Source: Cellulomonas terrae (lineage in GTDB: Bacteria > Actinomycetota > Actinomycetes > Actinomycetales > Cellulomonadaceae). Taken from it: a stretch of 64,000 nt of DNA. The stretch lies in the NCBI RefSeq assembly GCF_007990265.1, contig NZ_BJWH01000004.1, positions 124,001 through 188,000 on the forward strand, given 5' to 3'. Position numbers and translations under genes: made by a program. Under the pieces are notes generated by a model. The model saw only the letters and a list, made by a program, of their open reading frames with translations. It was not told the origin of the DNA and made no database searches. Below, one piece after another: positions 46,317 to 55,265 of the stretch. The stretch's first letter is position 1. Every line of letters begins with the position of its first letter.

Positions 46317-47498
46317 ATGGACGCCACCTCTGAGCCCTCGGGCCACGACCAGACCCCCGCCGCGACCCGTGGACAGGCTCCCGGGAACGGCCGCCGCCCC
46401 CGCGTGATGGTCCTGTTCGGTGGTCGCTCCGGCGAGCACGCGATCAGCTGCGCGACGGCCGGCGGGGTGCTGCGCGCCATCGACCGCGACCGCTACGACG
46501 TCCTTGCCGTGGGCATCACTCCGGCCGGCCGCTGGGTGCTCGCCGACGACGACCCCGAGCGCTGGGCGATCACCGACGGCCACCTGCCGCAGGTCGAGGA
46601 CACCGCGGCGCACGTGCTGCTCCCGCAGGCGGTCGACGACCGCGACGTCCAGGTGCTCGAGGCGGGGCAGCTGCCGCGCGTGCTCGGCGAGGTCGACGTC
46701 GTCTTCCCCCTGCTGCACGGACCCTTCGGCGAGGACGGCACACTGCAGGGCCTGCTCGAGCTCGCCGACGTCCGCTACGTCGGCGCCGGGGTGCTCGCGT
46801 CCGCGGTCGGCATGGACAAGCACATGATGAAGCTCGTCCTCGCGGGCCACGGGCTGCCCGTCGGCCCGTTCCGCGTGGTCCTCCCCGGCGAGCTGGACCG
46901 CGACCCCGACGGCGTCACGGCGCGGATCGCCGAGCTCGGGCTGCCGGTGTTCGTCAAGCCCGCGCGCGCCGGCTCCAGCCTGGGGATCTCCCGCGTGACG
47001 GACCTGGCCGACCTGCCTGCCGCCATCGCCGCCGCCGCCGCGCACGACCCGAAGATCGTCGTCGAGGCCGCGATCGTCGGGCGCGAGATCGAGTGCGGCG
47101 TGCTGGGCGGCCACGACGGGGACCGGGCGCGCGCGTCGCTCCCCGGCGAGATCGTCGTCACCGACCCCCGGCACACGTTCTACGACTTCGAGGCGAAGTA
47201 CCTCGACGAGGCCGGTGTGACGCTGGCGTGCCCGGCGGACCTGCCCGAGGGGATCGTCGAGGCCGTGCGCGACGTGGCCGTCCGGACGTTCGAGGCCGTC
47301 GGGTGCGAGGGGCTGGCCCGTGTCGACGTCTTCGTGACGCCGGAGGACGACGTCGTCGTCAACGAGATCAACACGATGCCGGGGTTCACGCCGTTCTCGA
47401 TGTACCCCCGTCTGTGGGAGGCGTCCGGCGTCGGCTACGCCGAGCTGGTCGACGAGCTGCTCCGGCTGGCGCTCGCCCGTCCGACCGGGTTGCGCTGA
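46317..47498 (+). CDS. ddl: D-alanine-D-alanine ligase
   Basis: A 393-residue ATP-grasp enzyme making the D-Ala-D-Ala dipeptide of peptidoglycan. Signatures are VLFGGRSGEHAISCATA, LLHGPFGEDGTLQGLLEL, the ATP loop VKPARAGSSLGISRV and EINTMPGFTPFSMYP. The first 25 residues are an extra hydrophilic stretch. A Phe or Tyr choice after the omega loop (TFYDFEAKY) is normal, not a D-Ala-D-Lac type by eye. Stands alone between divergent PLP-enzyme gene and the desaturase. Confidence 0.94.
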   Translation: MDATSEPSGHDQTPAATRGQAPGNGRRPRVMVLFGGRSGEHAISCATAGGVLRAIDRDRYDVLAVGITPAGRWVLADDDPERWAITDGHLPQVEDTAAHVLLPQAVDDRDVQVLEAGQLPRVLGEVDVVFPLLHGPFGEDGTLQGLLELADVRYVGAGVLASAVGMDKHMMKLVLAGHGLPVGPFRVVLPGELDRDPDGVTARIAELGLPVFVKPARAGSSLGISRVTDLADLPAAIAAAAAHDPKIVVEAAIVGREIECGVLGGHDGDRARASLPGEIVVTDPRHTFYDFEAKYLDEAGVTLACPADLPEGIVEAVRDVAVRTFEAVGCEGLARVDVFVTPEDDVVVNEINTMPGFTPFSMYPRLWEASGVGYAELVDELLRLALARPTGLR

Positions 47499-47758
47499 CC
47501 TGTGGGCGTTCCCAGCCGCGCAGGTTACGCTTCCGTAGGTCGTGACGGATCGGGCGACGGGACCACAGCCGTGGCCGCCCCCGACGCCGGCACGACCGGG
47601 TCGTCCTCCGGGCGACCCACCGCACCCCGGGTCGGGGCTGCGCCGCCTGGCCGACACGCTGTGACGGCTCTCCGCAGATCGGTCGTGACCGTCATGGGTG
47701 CTCCCCACGCTGCCTCACCGCGCCGCCGGCGCGTCGACGTCGTCGCCGGTCGCCTCGC

Positions 47759-48838
47759 GTGAGCGCCGCCGTCTCGCCGCCCCCCGCCGCTGCGGCGCGC
47801 GTGGCGAAGAACGCCCAGGACTACACCGCGCTCGCGGCCTACGTGCGGGAGTCCGGTCTCCTGAAGCGTCGCTATGGCTACTACTGGACGCGCCTCATCG
47901 CGGCCGTCCTGGCGTTCGCGGGCATCTGGGTCGCTGTGGTCCTCGTCGGCGACTCGTGGTGGCAGCTGGCCGTCGCCGCAGGGCTCGCGCTCGTGCTCAC
48001 GCAGATCGCGTTCCTCGGGCACGACAGCGCCCACCGCCAGATCTTCACCTCCGGGGCCTGGAACGACTGGACGTCGCGGATCCTCGCGGGAGCGTTCGCC
48101 GGCCTGAGCCACACGTGGTGGCGCAACAAGCACAACCGGCACCACGCCTCGCCCAACCAGCAGGGCACGGACCCCGACATCGCGCCCGGCGTCGTCGTCT
48201 GGACGGCCGACGCCCTGGAGACCCGCACCGGGTTCCGCGGCTGGTTCGGTCGCAACCAGGGCTGGTTCTTCTTCCCGCTGCTCATGCTCGAGGGCCTGAG
48301 CCTGCACATCTCCAGCGTGCGCATGCTGCTGGCCAAGGGGACCGTCCCGCACCGGTGGGTCGAGGCCCCCATCGTCATCACCCGCCTCGCCCTCTACGTC
48401 GGCGTCCTGTTCTACCTGCTCCCGCCCGGCAAGGCCGCTGCGTTCATCGGCGTCCAGATGGCGCTGTTCGGCGTCATGCTCGGCGGTTCCTTCGCTCCGA
48501 ACCACAAGGGCATGCCGATCATCCCCGCCGGCATGAAGGTCGACTTCCTGCGCCGGCAGGTCATCACGTCGCGGAACATCAAGGGCGGCGCGGCGGTCGA
48601 CTTCGTCATGGGCGGCCTGAACTACCAGGTCGAGCACCACCTGTTCCCGAGCATGCCGCGGCCGAACCTCAAGAAGGTCCAGCCGGTGGTGCGCGACTAC
48701 TGCGAGCAGCTGGGCGTGACGTACACGGAGGTCGGCTTCTTCCGGTCGTACCGGATCGTCGTCGAGTACCTCAACCGTGTCGGCCTGGCCGACCGGGCGG
48801 CGTTCGACTGCCCGGTGGCCGCCCAGTACGGTCGCTGA
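47759..48838 (+). CDS. Membrane fatty acid desaturase (acyl-CoA desaturase family)
   Basis: A 359-residue di-iron desaturase. The three histidine boxes are HDSAH, HNRHH and QVEHH. Four membrane helices flank them (e.g. LIAAVLAFAGIWVAVVLV and ITRLALYVGVLFYLLP). No cytochrome b5 domain is fused, so an external ferredoxin or oxidoreductase is needed. The likely role is unsaturation of membrane lipids, perhaps at low temperature. The 260-bp gap before it holds no gene but contains an unusual short open frame overlapping its start. Confidence 0.9.
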   Translation: MSAAVSPPPAAAARVAKNAQDYTALAAYVRESGLLKRRYGYYWTRLIAAVLAFAGIWVAVVLVGDSWWQLAVAAGLALVLTQIAFLGHDSAHRQIFTSGAWNDWTSRILAGAFAGLSHTWWRNKHNRHHASPNQQGTDPDIAPGVVVWTADALETRTGFRGWFGRNQGWFFFPLLMLEGLSLHISSVRMLLAKGTVPHRWVEAPIVITRLALYVGVLFYLLPPGKAAAFIGVQMALFGVMLGGSFAPNHKGMPIIPAGMKVDFLRRQVITSRNIKGGAAVDFVMGGLNYQVEHHLFPSMPRPNLKKVQPVVRDYCEQLGVTYTEVGFFRSYRIVVEYLNRVGLADRAAFDCPVAAQYGR

Positions 48839-48842
48839 CCCG

Positions 48843-49310
48843 CTACACGCAGGAACGGACCTGCTCGGTCAGCGCGACGGCCGGGCCGAGCTGGTCGACG
48901 AACGCCGTCGAGCGCTCCGCCGCGACCGTGGCCGGGACGTGCAGCTCGACGGCGGGCTCGCGCCCGTAGGTGGTGAACGTCCAGCCGTCGTCGCCCTCGA
49001 CGATCACCCAGTCGACGCTCGGGCCGCCGGGCGTCTCCACGGTCTGGCAGCGCTCCGTCGTGGGTCCGAGCGGCTCGACCCCGCACCGCAGGACGAGGGG
49101 CGCCGCGGGGTCGCCCCACGCGGTCGTCGCCTGGGCCGTGGTGTCGCGCTGCGGGAGCCCGTCGCCGAGGGAGTCGGGCATCGCCAGGACGACGCTCGCG
49201 CACAGCGGATCTGTCGCGTAGGGGGCGACCTGGGCGGGGACGGCGGCCGCGCACCCGGCGAGGGCCACGACGCCGGCGACGGGGGCGATCAGGAGGCGGA
49301 TCCGGGGCAC
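48843..49310 (-). CDS. DUF3515 domain lipoprotein
   Basis: A 155-residue lipoprotein with a short signal ending VVALAGC (lipidated Cys20) and the DUF3515 domain: DPLCASVVLAMPDSL, PLVLRCGVEPLGPT and VDWVIVEGDDGWTFTTYGR. Three or more cysteines could form disulfides. The family is actinobacterial and surface-exposed; the mycobacterial counterpart (Rv2980) also lies close to ddl and thiL. GTG 49310 has TACCGT 6 nt upstream. Confidence 0.87.
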   Translation of the reverse strand: MPRIRLLIAPVAGVVALAGCAAAVPAQVAPYATDPLCASVVLAMPDSLGDGLPQRDTTAQATTAWGDPAAPLVLRCGVEPLGPTTERCQTVETPGGPSVDWVIVEGDDGWTFTTYGREPAVELHVPATVAAERSTAFVDQLGPAVALTEQVRSCV

Positions 49311-49316
49311 CGGGTC

Positions 49317-49322
49317 ACGGTA
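49317..49322 (-). promoter_or_regulatory. -10 element (TACCGT) of the DUF3515 gene
   Basis: TACCGT on the minus strand ends 6 nt before GTG 49310 and mirrors the identical hexamer serving thiL. Confidence 0.55.
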
Positions 49323-49345
49323 ACCCGCGGGTCGCGCCGAACCCT

Positions 49346-49351
49346 TACCGT
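49346..49351 (+). promoter_or_regulatory. -10 element (TACCGT) of thiL
   Basis: TACCGT ends 6 nt before GTG 49358. Only 47 bp separate the divergent start codons. Confidence 0.55.
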
Positions 49352-49357
49352 GTCCGG

Positions 49358-50338
49358 GTGACCGCCGACACTCCCGTTCCGTCCGACGGCCCTCTCGTCG
49401 CGGAGCTCTCCGAGGACGCCCTCCTCGCCCGCATCTTCCCGCTCCTGCCGGTCGGCGCCGACACGCACGTTCCGCCGGGCGACGACGCCGCGGTCGTGGC
49501 CGCACCCGACGGCCGGTTCGTCGTCACCACCGACGTCCTCGTCGAGGACCGGCACTTCCGCCGGGCCTGGTCCTCCGGCGAGGACGTCGGCCGGCGGGCC
49601 GCGGTGCAGAACCTGGCCGACGTGGCCGCGATGGGCGCCCGGCCGACGAGCCTCGTCGTCTCCCTGGTGATGCCGGGGGACCTGCCGGTGTCGTGGGTCG
49701 AGGGGCTGGCGCGCGGGCTGGCCGCCGAGTGCGGGCCCCTCGGGGTCGGTGTCGTCGGTGGCGACCTGTCCGGGGGGCCGGTCGTCGTCGTCGCCGTCAC
49801 GGCGCACGGGGACCTGGCCGGCCGCGCGCCGGTGCTGCGCTCGGGCGCGCGACCGGGGGATCTGGTGGCGCACGCCGGGGTGGTCGGACGGTCGGCGGCC
49901 GGGCTGGCCCTGCTGGAGGCGGGGCGCGCGGACCTCGACCGCGCCCTGGTGGACGCCCACCTGCGCCCCGTCGCACCGCTGGCAGCGGGTCCGCTCGCGG
50001 CGGCCGCGGGTGCGACGGCGATGCTCGACGTCTCGGACGGGCTCCTGCGCGACGCGGGGCGGATCGCACGGGCGAGCGGGGTGCGGATCGACCTGGACGC
50101 GGCTGCCCTCGCCGCGGACCGGGAGCGCCTGGGTGTCGTCGCGGGCGAGCTCGGCGGTGTCGCGGAGCGCTGGGTCCTGGACGGTGGGGAGGACCACGGC
50201 CTGCTGGCGACGTTCCCCGCCGACTCCCCGCTGCCGGTGCCGTTCCGGGTCGTCGGTCGCGTGGGGGAGGGCTCCGGGGTGAGCGTCGACGGGGTCCCGG
50301 CGCCCGCACGGTCCGGGTGGGACCACTTCGCGGGGTGA
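49358..50338 (+). CDS. thiL: Thiamine-monophosphate kinase
   Basis: A 326-residue ThiL that phosphorylates thiamine-P to the active diphosphate. The AIRS/PurM fold shows GDDAAVVAAPDG, VVTTDVLVEDRHFRRAW, AVQNLADVAAMGARP, VVGGDLSGGP and MLDVSDGLLRDAGRIA. Length is typical. It is followed by a convergent GNAT gene three bases after its stop. Confidence 0.93.
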   Translation: MTADTPVPSDGPLVAELSEDALLARIFPLLPVGADTHVPPGDDAAVVAAPDGRFVVTTDVLVEDRHFRRAWSSGEDVGRRAAVQNLADVAAMGARPTSLVVSLVMPGDLPVSWVEGLARGLAAECGPLGVGVVGGDLSGGPVVVVAVTAHGDLAGRAPVLRSGARPGDLVAHAGVVGRSAAGLALLEAGRADLDRALVDAHLRPVAPLAAGPLAAAAGATAMLDVSDGLLRDAGRIARASGVRIDLDAAALAADRERLGVVAGELGGVAERWVLDGGEDHGLLATFPADSPLPVPFRVVGRVGEGSGVSVDGVPAPARSGWDHFAG

Positions 50339-50341
50339 GCG

Positions 50342-50866
50342 TCAGCCTCGGCGGTAACGGACCTCGAGCAGGCTGGCGCCGCCGATGTCGTCGAACCGCT
50401 CGACACCGTCCGCCTGGAACCCGTGCCGGCGGTAGAAGTGCCGCGCACGCTCGTTGTCCGCGAGGACCCAGAGCGTGATCGTGGTCTTCTCGCCGACCTC
50501 CGCGATCACGGTCCGCATGAGGTCGCGCGCCACGCCGTGGCCCCACGTCCCCGGGTCGAGGTAGATCGAGAAGATCTCGCGGTCGCCGCGGCGAGCGTCC
50601 TCGTCGCGGCTGGGCCCGACGGTGACGAAGCCGACCACGCGGTCGCCGGAGAGGGCGACCCAGGTGTGGATGTCGTCCCCGGGCCCCTCGCGCAGGTACG
50701 TGCGCCACTGCGCCATGCGCGCGTCGGCGTCCAGCGAGGCGAGGTACGCGTCGGGCACGATGCCCGCGTACGCCTCCTGCCAGGACCGCACGTGCACCCG
50801 GGCGATACCTGCGGCGTCCCCCTCGGTGGCGACACGGATCGTCACCTCGTCCAGCTGCTCGACCAT
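50342..50866 (-). CDS. GNAT-family N-acetyltransferase
   Basis: A 174-residue GNAT protein: VRSWQEAYAGIVPDAYL, EIFSIYLDPGTWGHGVARDLM (acetyl-CoA pyrophosphate loop, here GTWGHGVA) and RHFYRRHGFQ. It resembles the RimI-like/puromycin-type small acetyltransferases; substrate not predictable. ATG 50866 is used instead of an upstream start at 50896, supported by CAGGGT 7 nt before it. Confidence 0.85.
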   Translation of the reverse strand: MVEQLDEVTIRVATEGDAAGIARVHVRSWQEAYAGIVPDAYLASLDADARMAQWRTYLREGPGDDIHTWVALSGDRVVGFVTVGPSRDEDARRGDREIFSIYLDPGTWGHGVARDLMRTVIAEVGEKTTITLWVLADNERARHFYRRHGFQADGVERFDDIGGASLLEVRYRRG

Positions 50867-50898
50867 GGACGTCACCCTGCCACACGGACCGGGCATGA

Positions 50899-50934
50899 CG
50901 AAGGCCCGCGAGGTGACAACCTCGCGGGCCTTCG
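50899..50934 (-). terminator. Terminator after rpmB
   Basis: A 15-bp perfect stem (50899-50913 with 50920-50934) with loop TGACAA lies just beyond the rpmB stop on the minus strand. Confidence 0.75.
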
Positions 50935-50950
50935 ATGCGTCGGGTCGACG

Positions 50951-51142
50951 TCAGACGGCGCGCTGCACCTTGCCGGCCTTAAGGCACGACGTGCACACGT
51001 TGAGACGCTTGGGCGTCCCCGCGACGACGGCACGCACGCGCTGGATGTTCGGGTTCCAGCGCCGCTTCGTGCGCACGTGCGAGTGCGAGATGCTGTGCCC
51101 GAAGCTCGGGCCCTTGGCGCAGACGTCGCAGTTGGCAGCCAC
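50951..51142 (-). CDS. rpmB: 50S ribosomal protein L28
   Basis: A 63-residue L28: CDVCAKGPSFGHSISHSHV and RWNPNIQRVRAVV, ending with CTSCLKAGKV. Two cysteine pairs make this the zinc-binding C+ form. GTG 51142 has CAGGAGAA 6-7 nt upstream. The transcript appears to begin about 150 nt further up. Confidence 0.96.
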   Translation of the reverse strand: MAANCDVCAKGPSFGHSISHSHVRTKRRWNPNIQRVRAVVAGTPKRLNVCTSCLKAGKVQRAV

Positions 51143-51301
51143 GGTCTTCTCCTGTTGCTCTTTGCGGATCATGAGCCGCGTATGCGGCGAAGTCAGGGGT
51201 CGGGGCGCACGAGGGACACCGTCTCCGTACCGTTTCCGGAAGAGGATTCGGGGGCCGCCACCGGGCACCACCAGCGCCCAGCGAGGCCGGGCAACCGGTC
51301 A

Positions 51302-51330
51302 AGACTAGCCCATCGGGCACGTCGACCCAA
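51302..51330 (-). promoter_or_regulatory. Promoter of rpmB (TTGGGT-17-TAGTCT)
   Basis: On the minus strand TTGGGT (51325-51330) and TAGTCT (51302-51307) have a 17-bp spacer. The leader would be about 150 nt. Confidence 0.55.
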
Positions 51331-51406
51331 ATGTGGGTGGGATGAGGCAGGGTGGTGCCCCGGCTCTGGCGACGAGGGTGCTGCAGCGGGACGACACGGC
51401 GGAGGT

Positions 51407-52939
51407 GTGGTGGATCTGCTGGAGGCAGCGGCGGTGCGCGCCTGGGCGGTGGCGGCGCGGACGGCGCTCGAGGCGGCGGCGGACCGGATCGACGCCGTGA
51501 ACGTGTTCCCGGTGGCGGACTCCGACACGGGCACGAACGTCCTGCTGACCGTCGTGGGCGGTGCGGACGCGGTCGCGCTCGCGCCCGCGGACGCCCTGGC
51601 GACGGACGTGGCGCGAGCGTTCGGGCGCGGCGCGCTGCTGGCGGCGCGCGGCAACTCGGGTGTCATCGTCAGCCAGTACCTGACGGGCTTCGCCCGGGGC
51701 CTGCCCGCGCACGCGGGTGCCCGCGACGTCGCCCGCGCGCTCGCGGTGGCGGCGCGGGCGGCACGGGAGGCGACCGTCGAGCCGCAGGAGGGCACCGTCC
51801 TGACGCTGGCGGACGTCGTGTCCGCGGCCGCGTCGAGCGCGGCCGACGCGGGAGCGGACCTGCCGACGGTGCTCGCCGAGGCGGTGGCGGAGGCGCTGCG
51901 TGCTCTCGGACGGATCAGCGCACTGCATCCCGTGCTGCGGGCCGCCCGCGTGCTCGACGCCGGTGCCTGCGCCCTGCTGGTCGTCCTGGACGCGCTCGCT
52001 CGCTCGGTCGCCGACGAGCGGCCCGTGCACGTCCCGCTCGACTGGCTGCCCACGGCTGCGGCGCACCACGCGACCGCCGAACCGAGCGGTGGTGCCTACG
52101 AGGTCATGCTGCTGGTCAGCGACGACGGCGCGGGCGGGGTCGACGGTGGCGTCGTCGACACCGGTGCCGAGCTCCGGCGGCGCATGGGCGGGCTGGGGGA
52201 CTCCGTGGCCGTCGTCGGCGGGGACGGGTGGTGGCACGTGCACGTCCACACCGACCAGCCGGCCGCCGCGATCGCCGCCGCCGCGCTCGGCCGACGCGAG
52301 CAGGTCCTCGTCCGGCTCCTGGCCGGCGCGCACGCGGGCGGGTCGGCCCTGCACGACCGGGCGGACGGTCGCGAGCGGTGGGGTGTCGTGGTCTGCACGG
52401 CCGCACCGGACCTGGCGGCGTGGTACGCCGCCCTGGGGGCCGTCGTCCTGGTCCGCTGTCCCGAGGCGCCGGTCCGGTCCGAGCACCTCGAGCGGGCGGT
52501 CACGGACACGGGGGCGGCGCACGTGGTCGTCCTGCCGGGCACGGGGACGGACGCCTCGACGGAGCCGGCCGTGCCGGGCGTGCTCGTCGAGACGCTCGAC
52601 GCGACCGACGAGGTCCGCGCCGTCGTCGCGTCGCTCGCGCTCGCCGGCGAGGGACCGACCGCCCAGGGTCGCTCGGCGGCGCAGGCGGCTCTGGGGCGCC
52701 TCGGCACCGGCACGGTCGACGTCGCCTCGGCAGCCGTCGCGTCGCAGGTCGTCGACGCCCTCGTCCGCGCTCCCCGCGCCACCCCGGCCGAGAGCCTGAC
52801 GATCCTGTGGCGCGACGCCCCGGACGACGAGCTGCTCGACGCGGTCGTCGCCCACCTGGCCGCGCACCACCCCGGTGTCGAGGCCACGGCGGTCGGGCCG
52901 ACGGGCCACGGACCCGCTCTCGTGCTGGGACTGGACTGA
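51407..52939 (+). CDS. DAK2-domain protein (fatty acid kinase FakA-like)
   Basis: A 510-residue protein. The N-terminal DAK2/DhaL fold has the ADP-Mg site NVFPVADSDTGTNVLLT and GARGNSG-type AARGNSGVIVSQYLTG. The C-terminal half carries a DegV-like/FakA extension (VVVCTAAPDLAAWYAALG). FakA with FakB phosphorylates exogenous fatty acids in other Gram-positives; no FakB is in the window. In mycobacteria the equivalent is split (Rv2974c/Rv2975c). GTG 51407 is chosen; GTG 51410 is equally possible. GGAGG lies immediately upstream, closer than ideal. Confidence 0.83.
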   Translation: MVDLLEAAAVRAWAVAARTALEAAADRIDAVNVFPVADSDTGTNVLLTVVGGADAVALAPADALATDVARAFGRGALLAARGNSGVIVSQYLTGFARGLPAHAGARDVARALAVAARAAREATVEPQEGTVLTLADVVSAAASSAADAGADLPTVLAEAVAEALRALGRISALHPVLRAARVLDAGACALLVVLDALARSVADERPVHVPLDWLPTAAAHHATAEPSGGAYEVMLLVSDDGAGGVDGGVVDTGAELRRRMGGLGDSVAVVGGDGWWHVHVHTDQPAAAIAAAALGRREQVLVRLLAGAHAGGSALHDRADGRERWGVVVCTAAPDLAAWYAALGAVVLVRCPEAPVRSEHLERAVTDTGAAHVVVLPGTGTDASTEPAVPGVLVETLDATDEVRAVVASLALAGEGPTAQGRSAAQAALGRLGTGTVDVASAAVASQVVDALVRAPRATPAESLTILWRDAPDDELLDAVVAHLAAHHPGVEATAVGPTGHGPALVLGLD

Positions 52940-52941
52940 CC

Positions 52942-55212
52942 GTGGCGACCACCAAGGGGATCCGGTACCAGGACAGCGTGGACTCGCACGTCGACCCGCT
53001 CGACGAGAAGCCGCCCGGCAAGCCCGCCGAGCTGAAGAAGCTCGCGGCGCTCGGGATCGAGACGGTGGGGGACCTGCTCTCTCACTACCCCTGGCGCTAC
53101 GCCGACTCGCGCGAGGTCACCGACATCGCGAGCCTGGCCGTCGGCCGCAACGTCTCGCTCGTCGCCCAGGTGCGCAGCGCCGAGGTCAAGCTGGCGCAGC
53201 GGACGGGCAAGCCGCGCGTCGAGGCGAAGGTCACGGACGGCACCCGCACGCTCGACCTGGTGATCTTCATGCCGCACCGGGGTGCCGCGGACTTCCACGT
53301 CAAGCGGCTGGTCCCGGGGTCGCTGGGGCTGTTCTCCGGGCAGATCAACATCTTCAACGGGCGCCTGCAGCTGGCCAACCCCACGTACGCGATCTTCGGG
53401 CACGAGGTCGACGAGGCGGTGGCTCTCGAGGAGGCCGAGTGGCCGATCCCGATCTACCCCGCGACCGCCGGGCTGGAGTCGGACAAGATCCGGGCGGCCG
53501 TCCGGGCTGCGCTCGACCCCCTCACCGAGCAGGACGTGCCCGACCCGGTGCCGGACGTCGTGCGCGCGCAGCGGCACCTCGCGTCGCGCTGGAGCGCCCT
53601 GCGCGCCGTCCACGTGCCGCAGACCGAGGAGGACTGGCGCAAGGGCCAGGCACGCCTGCGGTACGAGGAGGCGTTCGTCCTGCAGGCCGAGCTGGCCCGA
53701 CGTCGGGCCCGCGCGCAGCGCGAGGAGTCGACGGCGCGCCCGGCCCGGTCCGGCGGGCTGCTGGAGGCGTTCGACGCACGGTTGCCCTTCGTCCTCACGG
53801 ACGGGCAGGTCGCCGCGGGCGAGCAGATCGCGGCCGACCTGGCGCGGGCGCACCCGATGCAGCGGCTCCTCCAGGGCGAGGTCGGCTCGGGCAAGACCGT
53901 CGTGGCGCTGCGGGCGATGCTGCAGGTCGTCGACGCGGGCGGTCAGGCGGCGCTGCTGGCACCCACGTCGGTGCTGGCGGGACAGCACGTGCGGACCCTC
54001 CGGGCCATGCTGGGCGACCTCGCCGAGGGCGGTCTGCTGGGCGGCTCGGACATCGGCACCCGGGTCGCACTGCTCACGGGGGCGCAGAACGCTGCCGAGC
54101 GGCGCAGCAACCTGCTGGAGGCGGCCAGCGGGCAGGCGGGGATCGTCGTCGGCACGCACGCTCTGCTGTCGGACCCGGTGCAGTTCGCGGACCTCGGGCT
54201 CGTCGTCATCGACGAGCAGCACAAGTTCGGTGTCGAGCAGCGCGGACGGCTGCAGGCCAAGGCCGCGAACACCCCGCACCTCCTGGTCACCACGGCCACG
54301 CCGATCCCGCGCACCGTCGCGATGACGGTCTTCGGTGAGCTGGAGATCTCCGAGCTGCGCCACGTCCCCGCCGGTCGCAGCGGCATCACGACCCACGTGG
54401 TGCCCGCGGACAACCGGCCCTGGATGGACCGCACCTGGAGCCGGGTCCGGGAGGAGGTCGAGCGCGGCGGTCGCGCGTTCGTGGTGTGCGCGCGGATCGA
54501 CCCGGACGAGGAGGAGTCCGACGACGCCGACCTGATCCTCGACGAGCCCGCGACCGTCGGCGAGGCGCAGGCCGCCGCGCAGCGCGCGCCCAAGCGCCCG
54601 CTGCGCGCCGTGCTCGAGGTCGCCGAGACGCTGCGGACCGACCCTCGGCTGGGCGGCCTCGCCGTCGGGCTCCTGCACGGGCGCATGACGAGCGAGGAGA
54701 AGGACCGCGCGATCGCCGACTTCGCCTCCGGACGCACGCCCGTGCTCGTCTCGACGACGGTCATCGAGGTCGGCGTCGACGTGACCGCCGCCACGATCAT
54801 GGTGATCCTCGACGCCCAGGTCTTCGGGCTCTCCCAGCTGCACCAGCTGCGCGGCCGGGTGGGCCGGGGGAGCGCGCCGGGGCTGTGCCTGCTCGTCGCG
54901 GACGCCCCCGAGGGCACGGTCGCCGCCCAACGGCTGGGTGCGCTCGCGGCGACGACCGACGGGTTCGAGCTGGCGCGGGTCGACCTCGAGCTGCGCAAGG
55001 AAGGCGACGTGCTCGGCTCGGCGCAGTCCGGAGGGCGCAGGGCGCTGCGGTTCCTGCGGGTCGTCAGCGACGGCGCCGTCATCGACCGTGCCCGAGACGA
55101 CGCGCGCGCCCTGGTCGAGGCCGACCCGGACCTGGCGGCGTGGCCGGCGCTGCGGGCGGCCATCCACGTGCAGCTGGCCGACGGGCGCGAGGAGTTCCTC
55201 GGCCAGAGCTGA
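52942..55212 (+). CDS. recG: ATP-dependent DNA helicase RecG
   Basis: A 756-residue branch-migration helicase that regresses stalled forks. An OB-fold wedge domain occupies about residues 70-200, Walker A is GEVGSGKT (about 312-319), the DExH box reads IDEQHKFGVEQR near 424 and motif VI is HQLRGRVGRG. An acidic insert (DPDEEESDDADL, about 515-530) is present. It starts 3 nt after the DAK2 stop, the conserved DAK2-recG order. Confidence 0.95.
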   Translation: MATTKGIRYQDSVDSHVDPLDEKPPGKPAELKKLAALGIETVGDLLSHYPWRYADSREVTDIASLAVGRNVSLVAQVRSAEVKLAQRTGKPRVEAKVTDGTRTLDLVIFMPHRGAADFHVKRLVPGSLGLFSGQINIFNGRLQLANPTYAIFGHEVDEAVALEEAEWPIPIYPATAGLESDKIRAAVRAALDPLTEQDVPDPVPDVVRAQRHLASRWSALRAVHVPQTEEDWRKGQARLRYEEAFVLQAELARRRARAQREESTARPARSGGLLEAFDARLPFVLTDGQVAAGEQIAADLARAHPMQRLLQGEVGSGKTVVALRAMLQVVDAGGQAALLAPTSVLAGQHVRTLRAMLGDLAEGGLLGGSDIGTRVALLTGAQNAAERRSNLLEAASGQAGIVVGTHALLSDPVQFADLGLVVIDEQHKFGVEQRGRLQAKAANTPHLLVTTATPIPRTVAMTVFGELEISELRHVPAGRSGITTHVVPADNRPWMDRTWSRVREEVERGGRAFVVCARIDPDEEESDDADLILDEPATVGEAQAAAQRAPKRPLRAVLEVAETLRTDPRLGGLAVGLLHGRMTSEEKDRAIADFASGRTPVLVSTTVIEVGVDVTAATIMVILDAQVFGLSQLHQLRGRVGRGSAPGLCLLVADAPEGTVAAQRLGALAATTDGFELARVDLELRKEGDVLGSAQSGGRRALRFLRVVSDGAVIDRARDDARALVEADPDLAAWPALRAAIHVQLADGREEFLGQS

Positions 55213-55252
55213 GCCTGTCTCGGGGGCTGCGTCGGAAGGCCAGGACCTCGCA

Positions 55253-55258
55253 TACCCT
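55253..55258 (+). promoter_or_regulatory. -10 element (TACCCT) before the ABC gene
   Basis: TACCCT ends 7 nt before GTG 55266, giving the ABC-DUF6297-rsmD unit its own start after recG. Confidence 0.5.
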
Positions 55259-55265
55259 GACGCAC

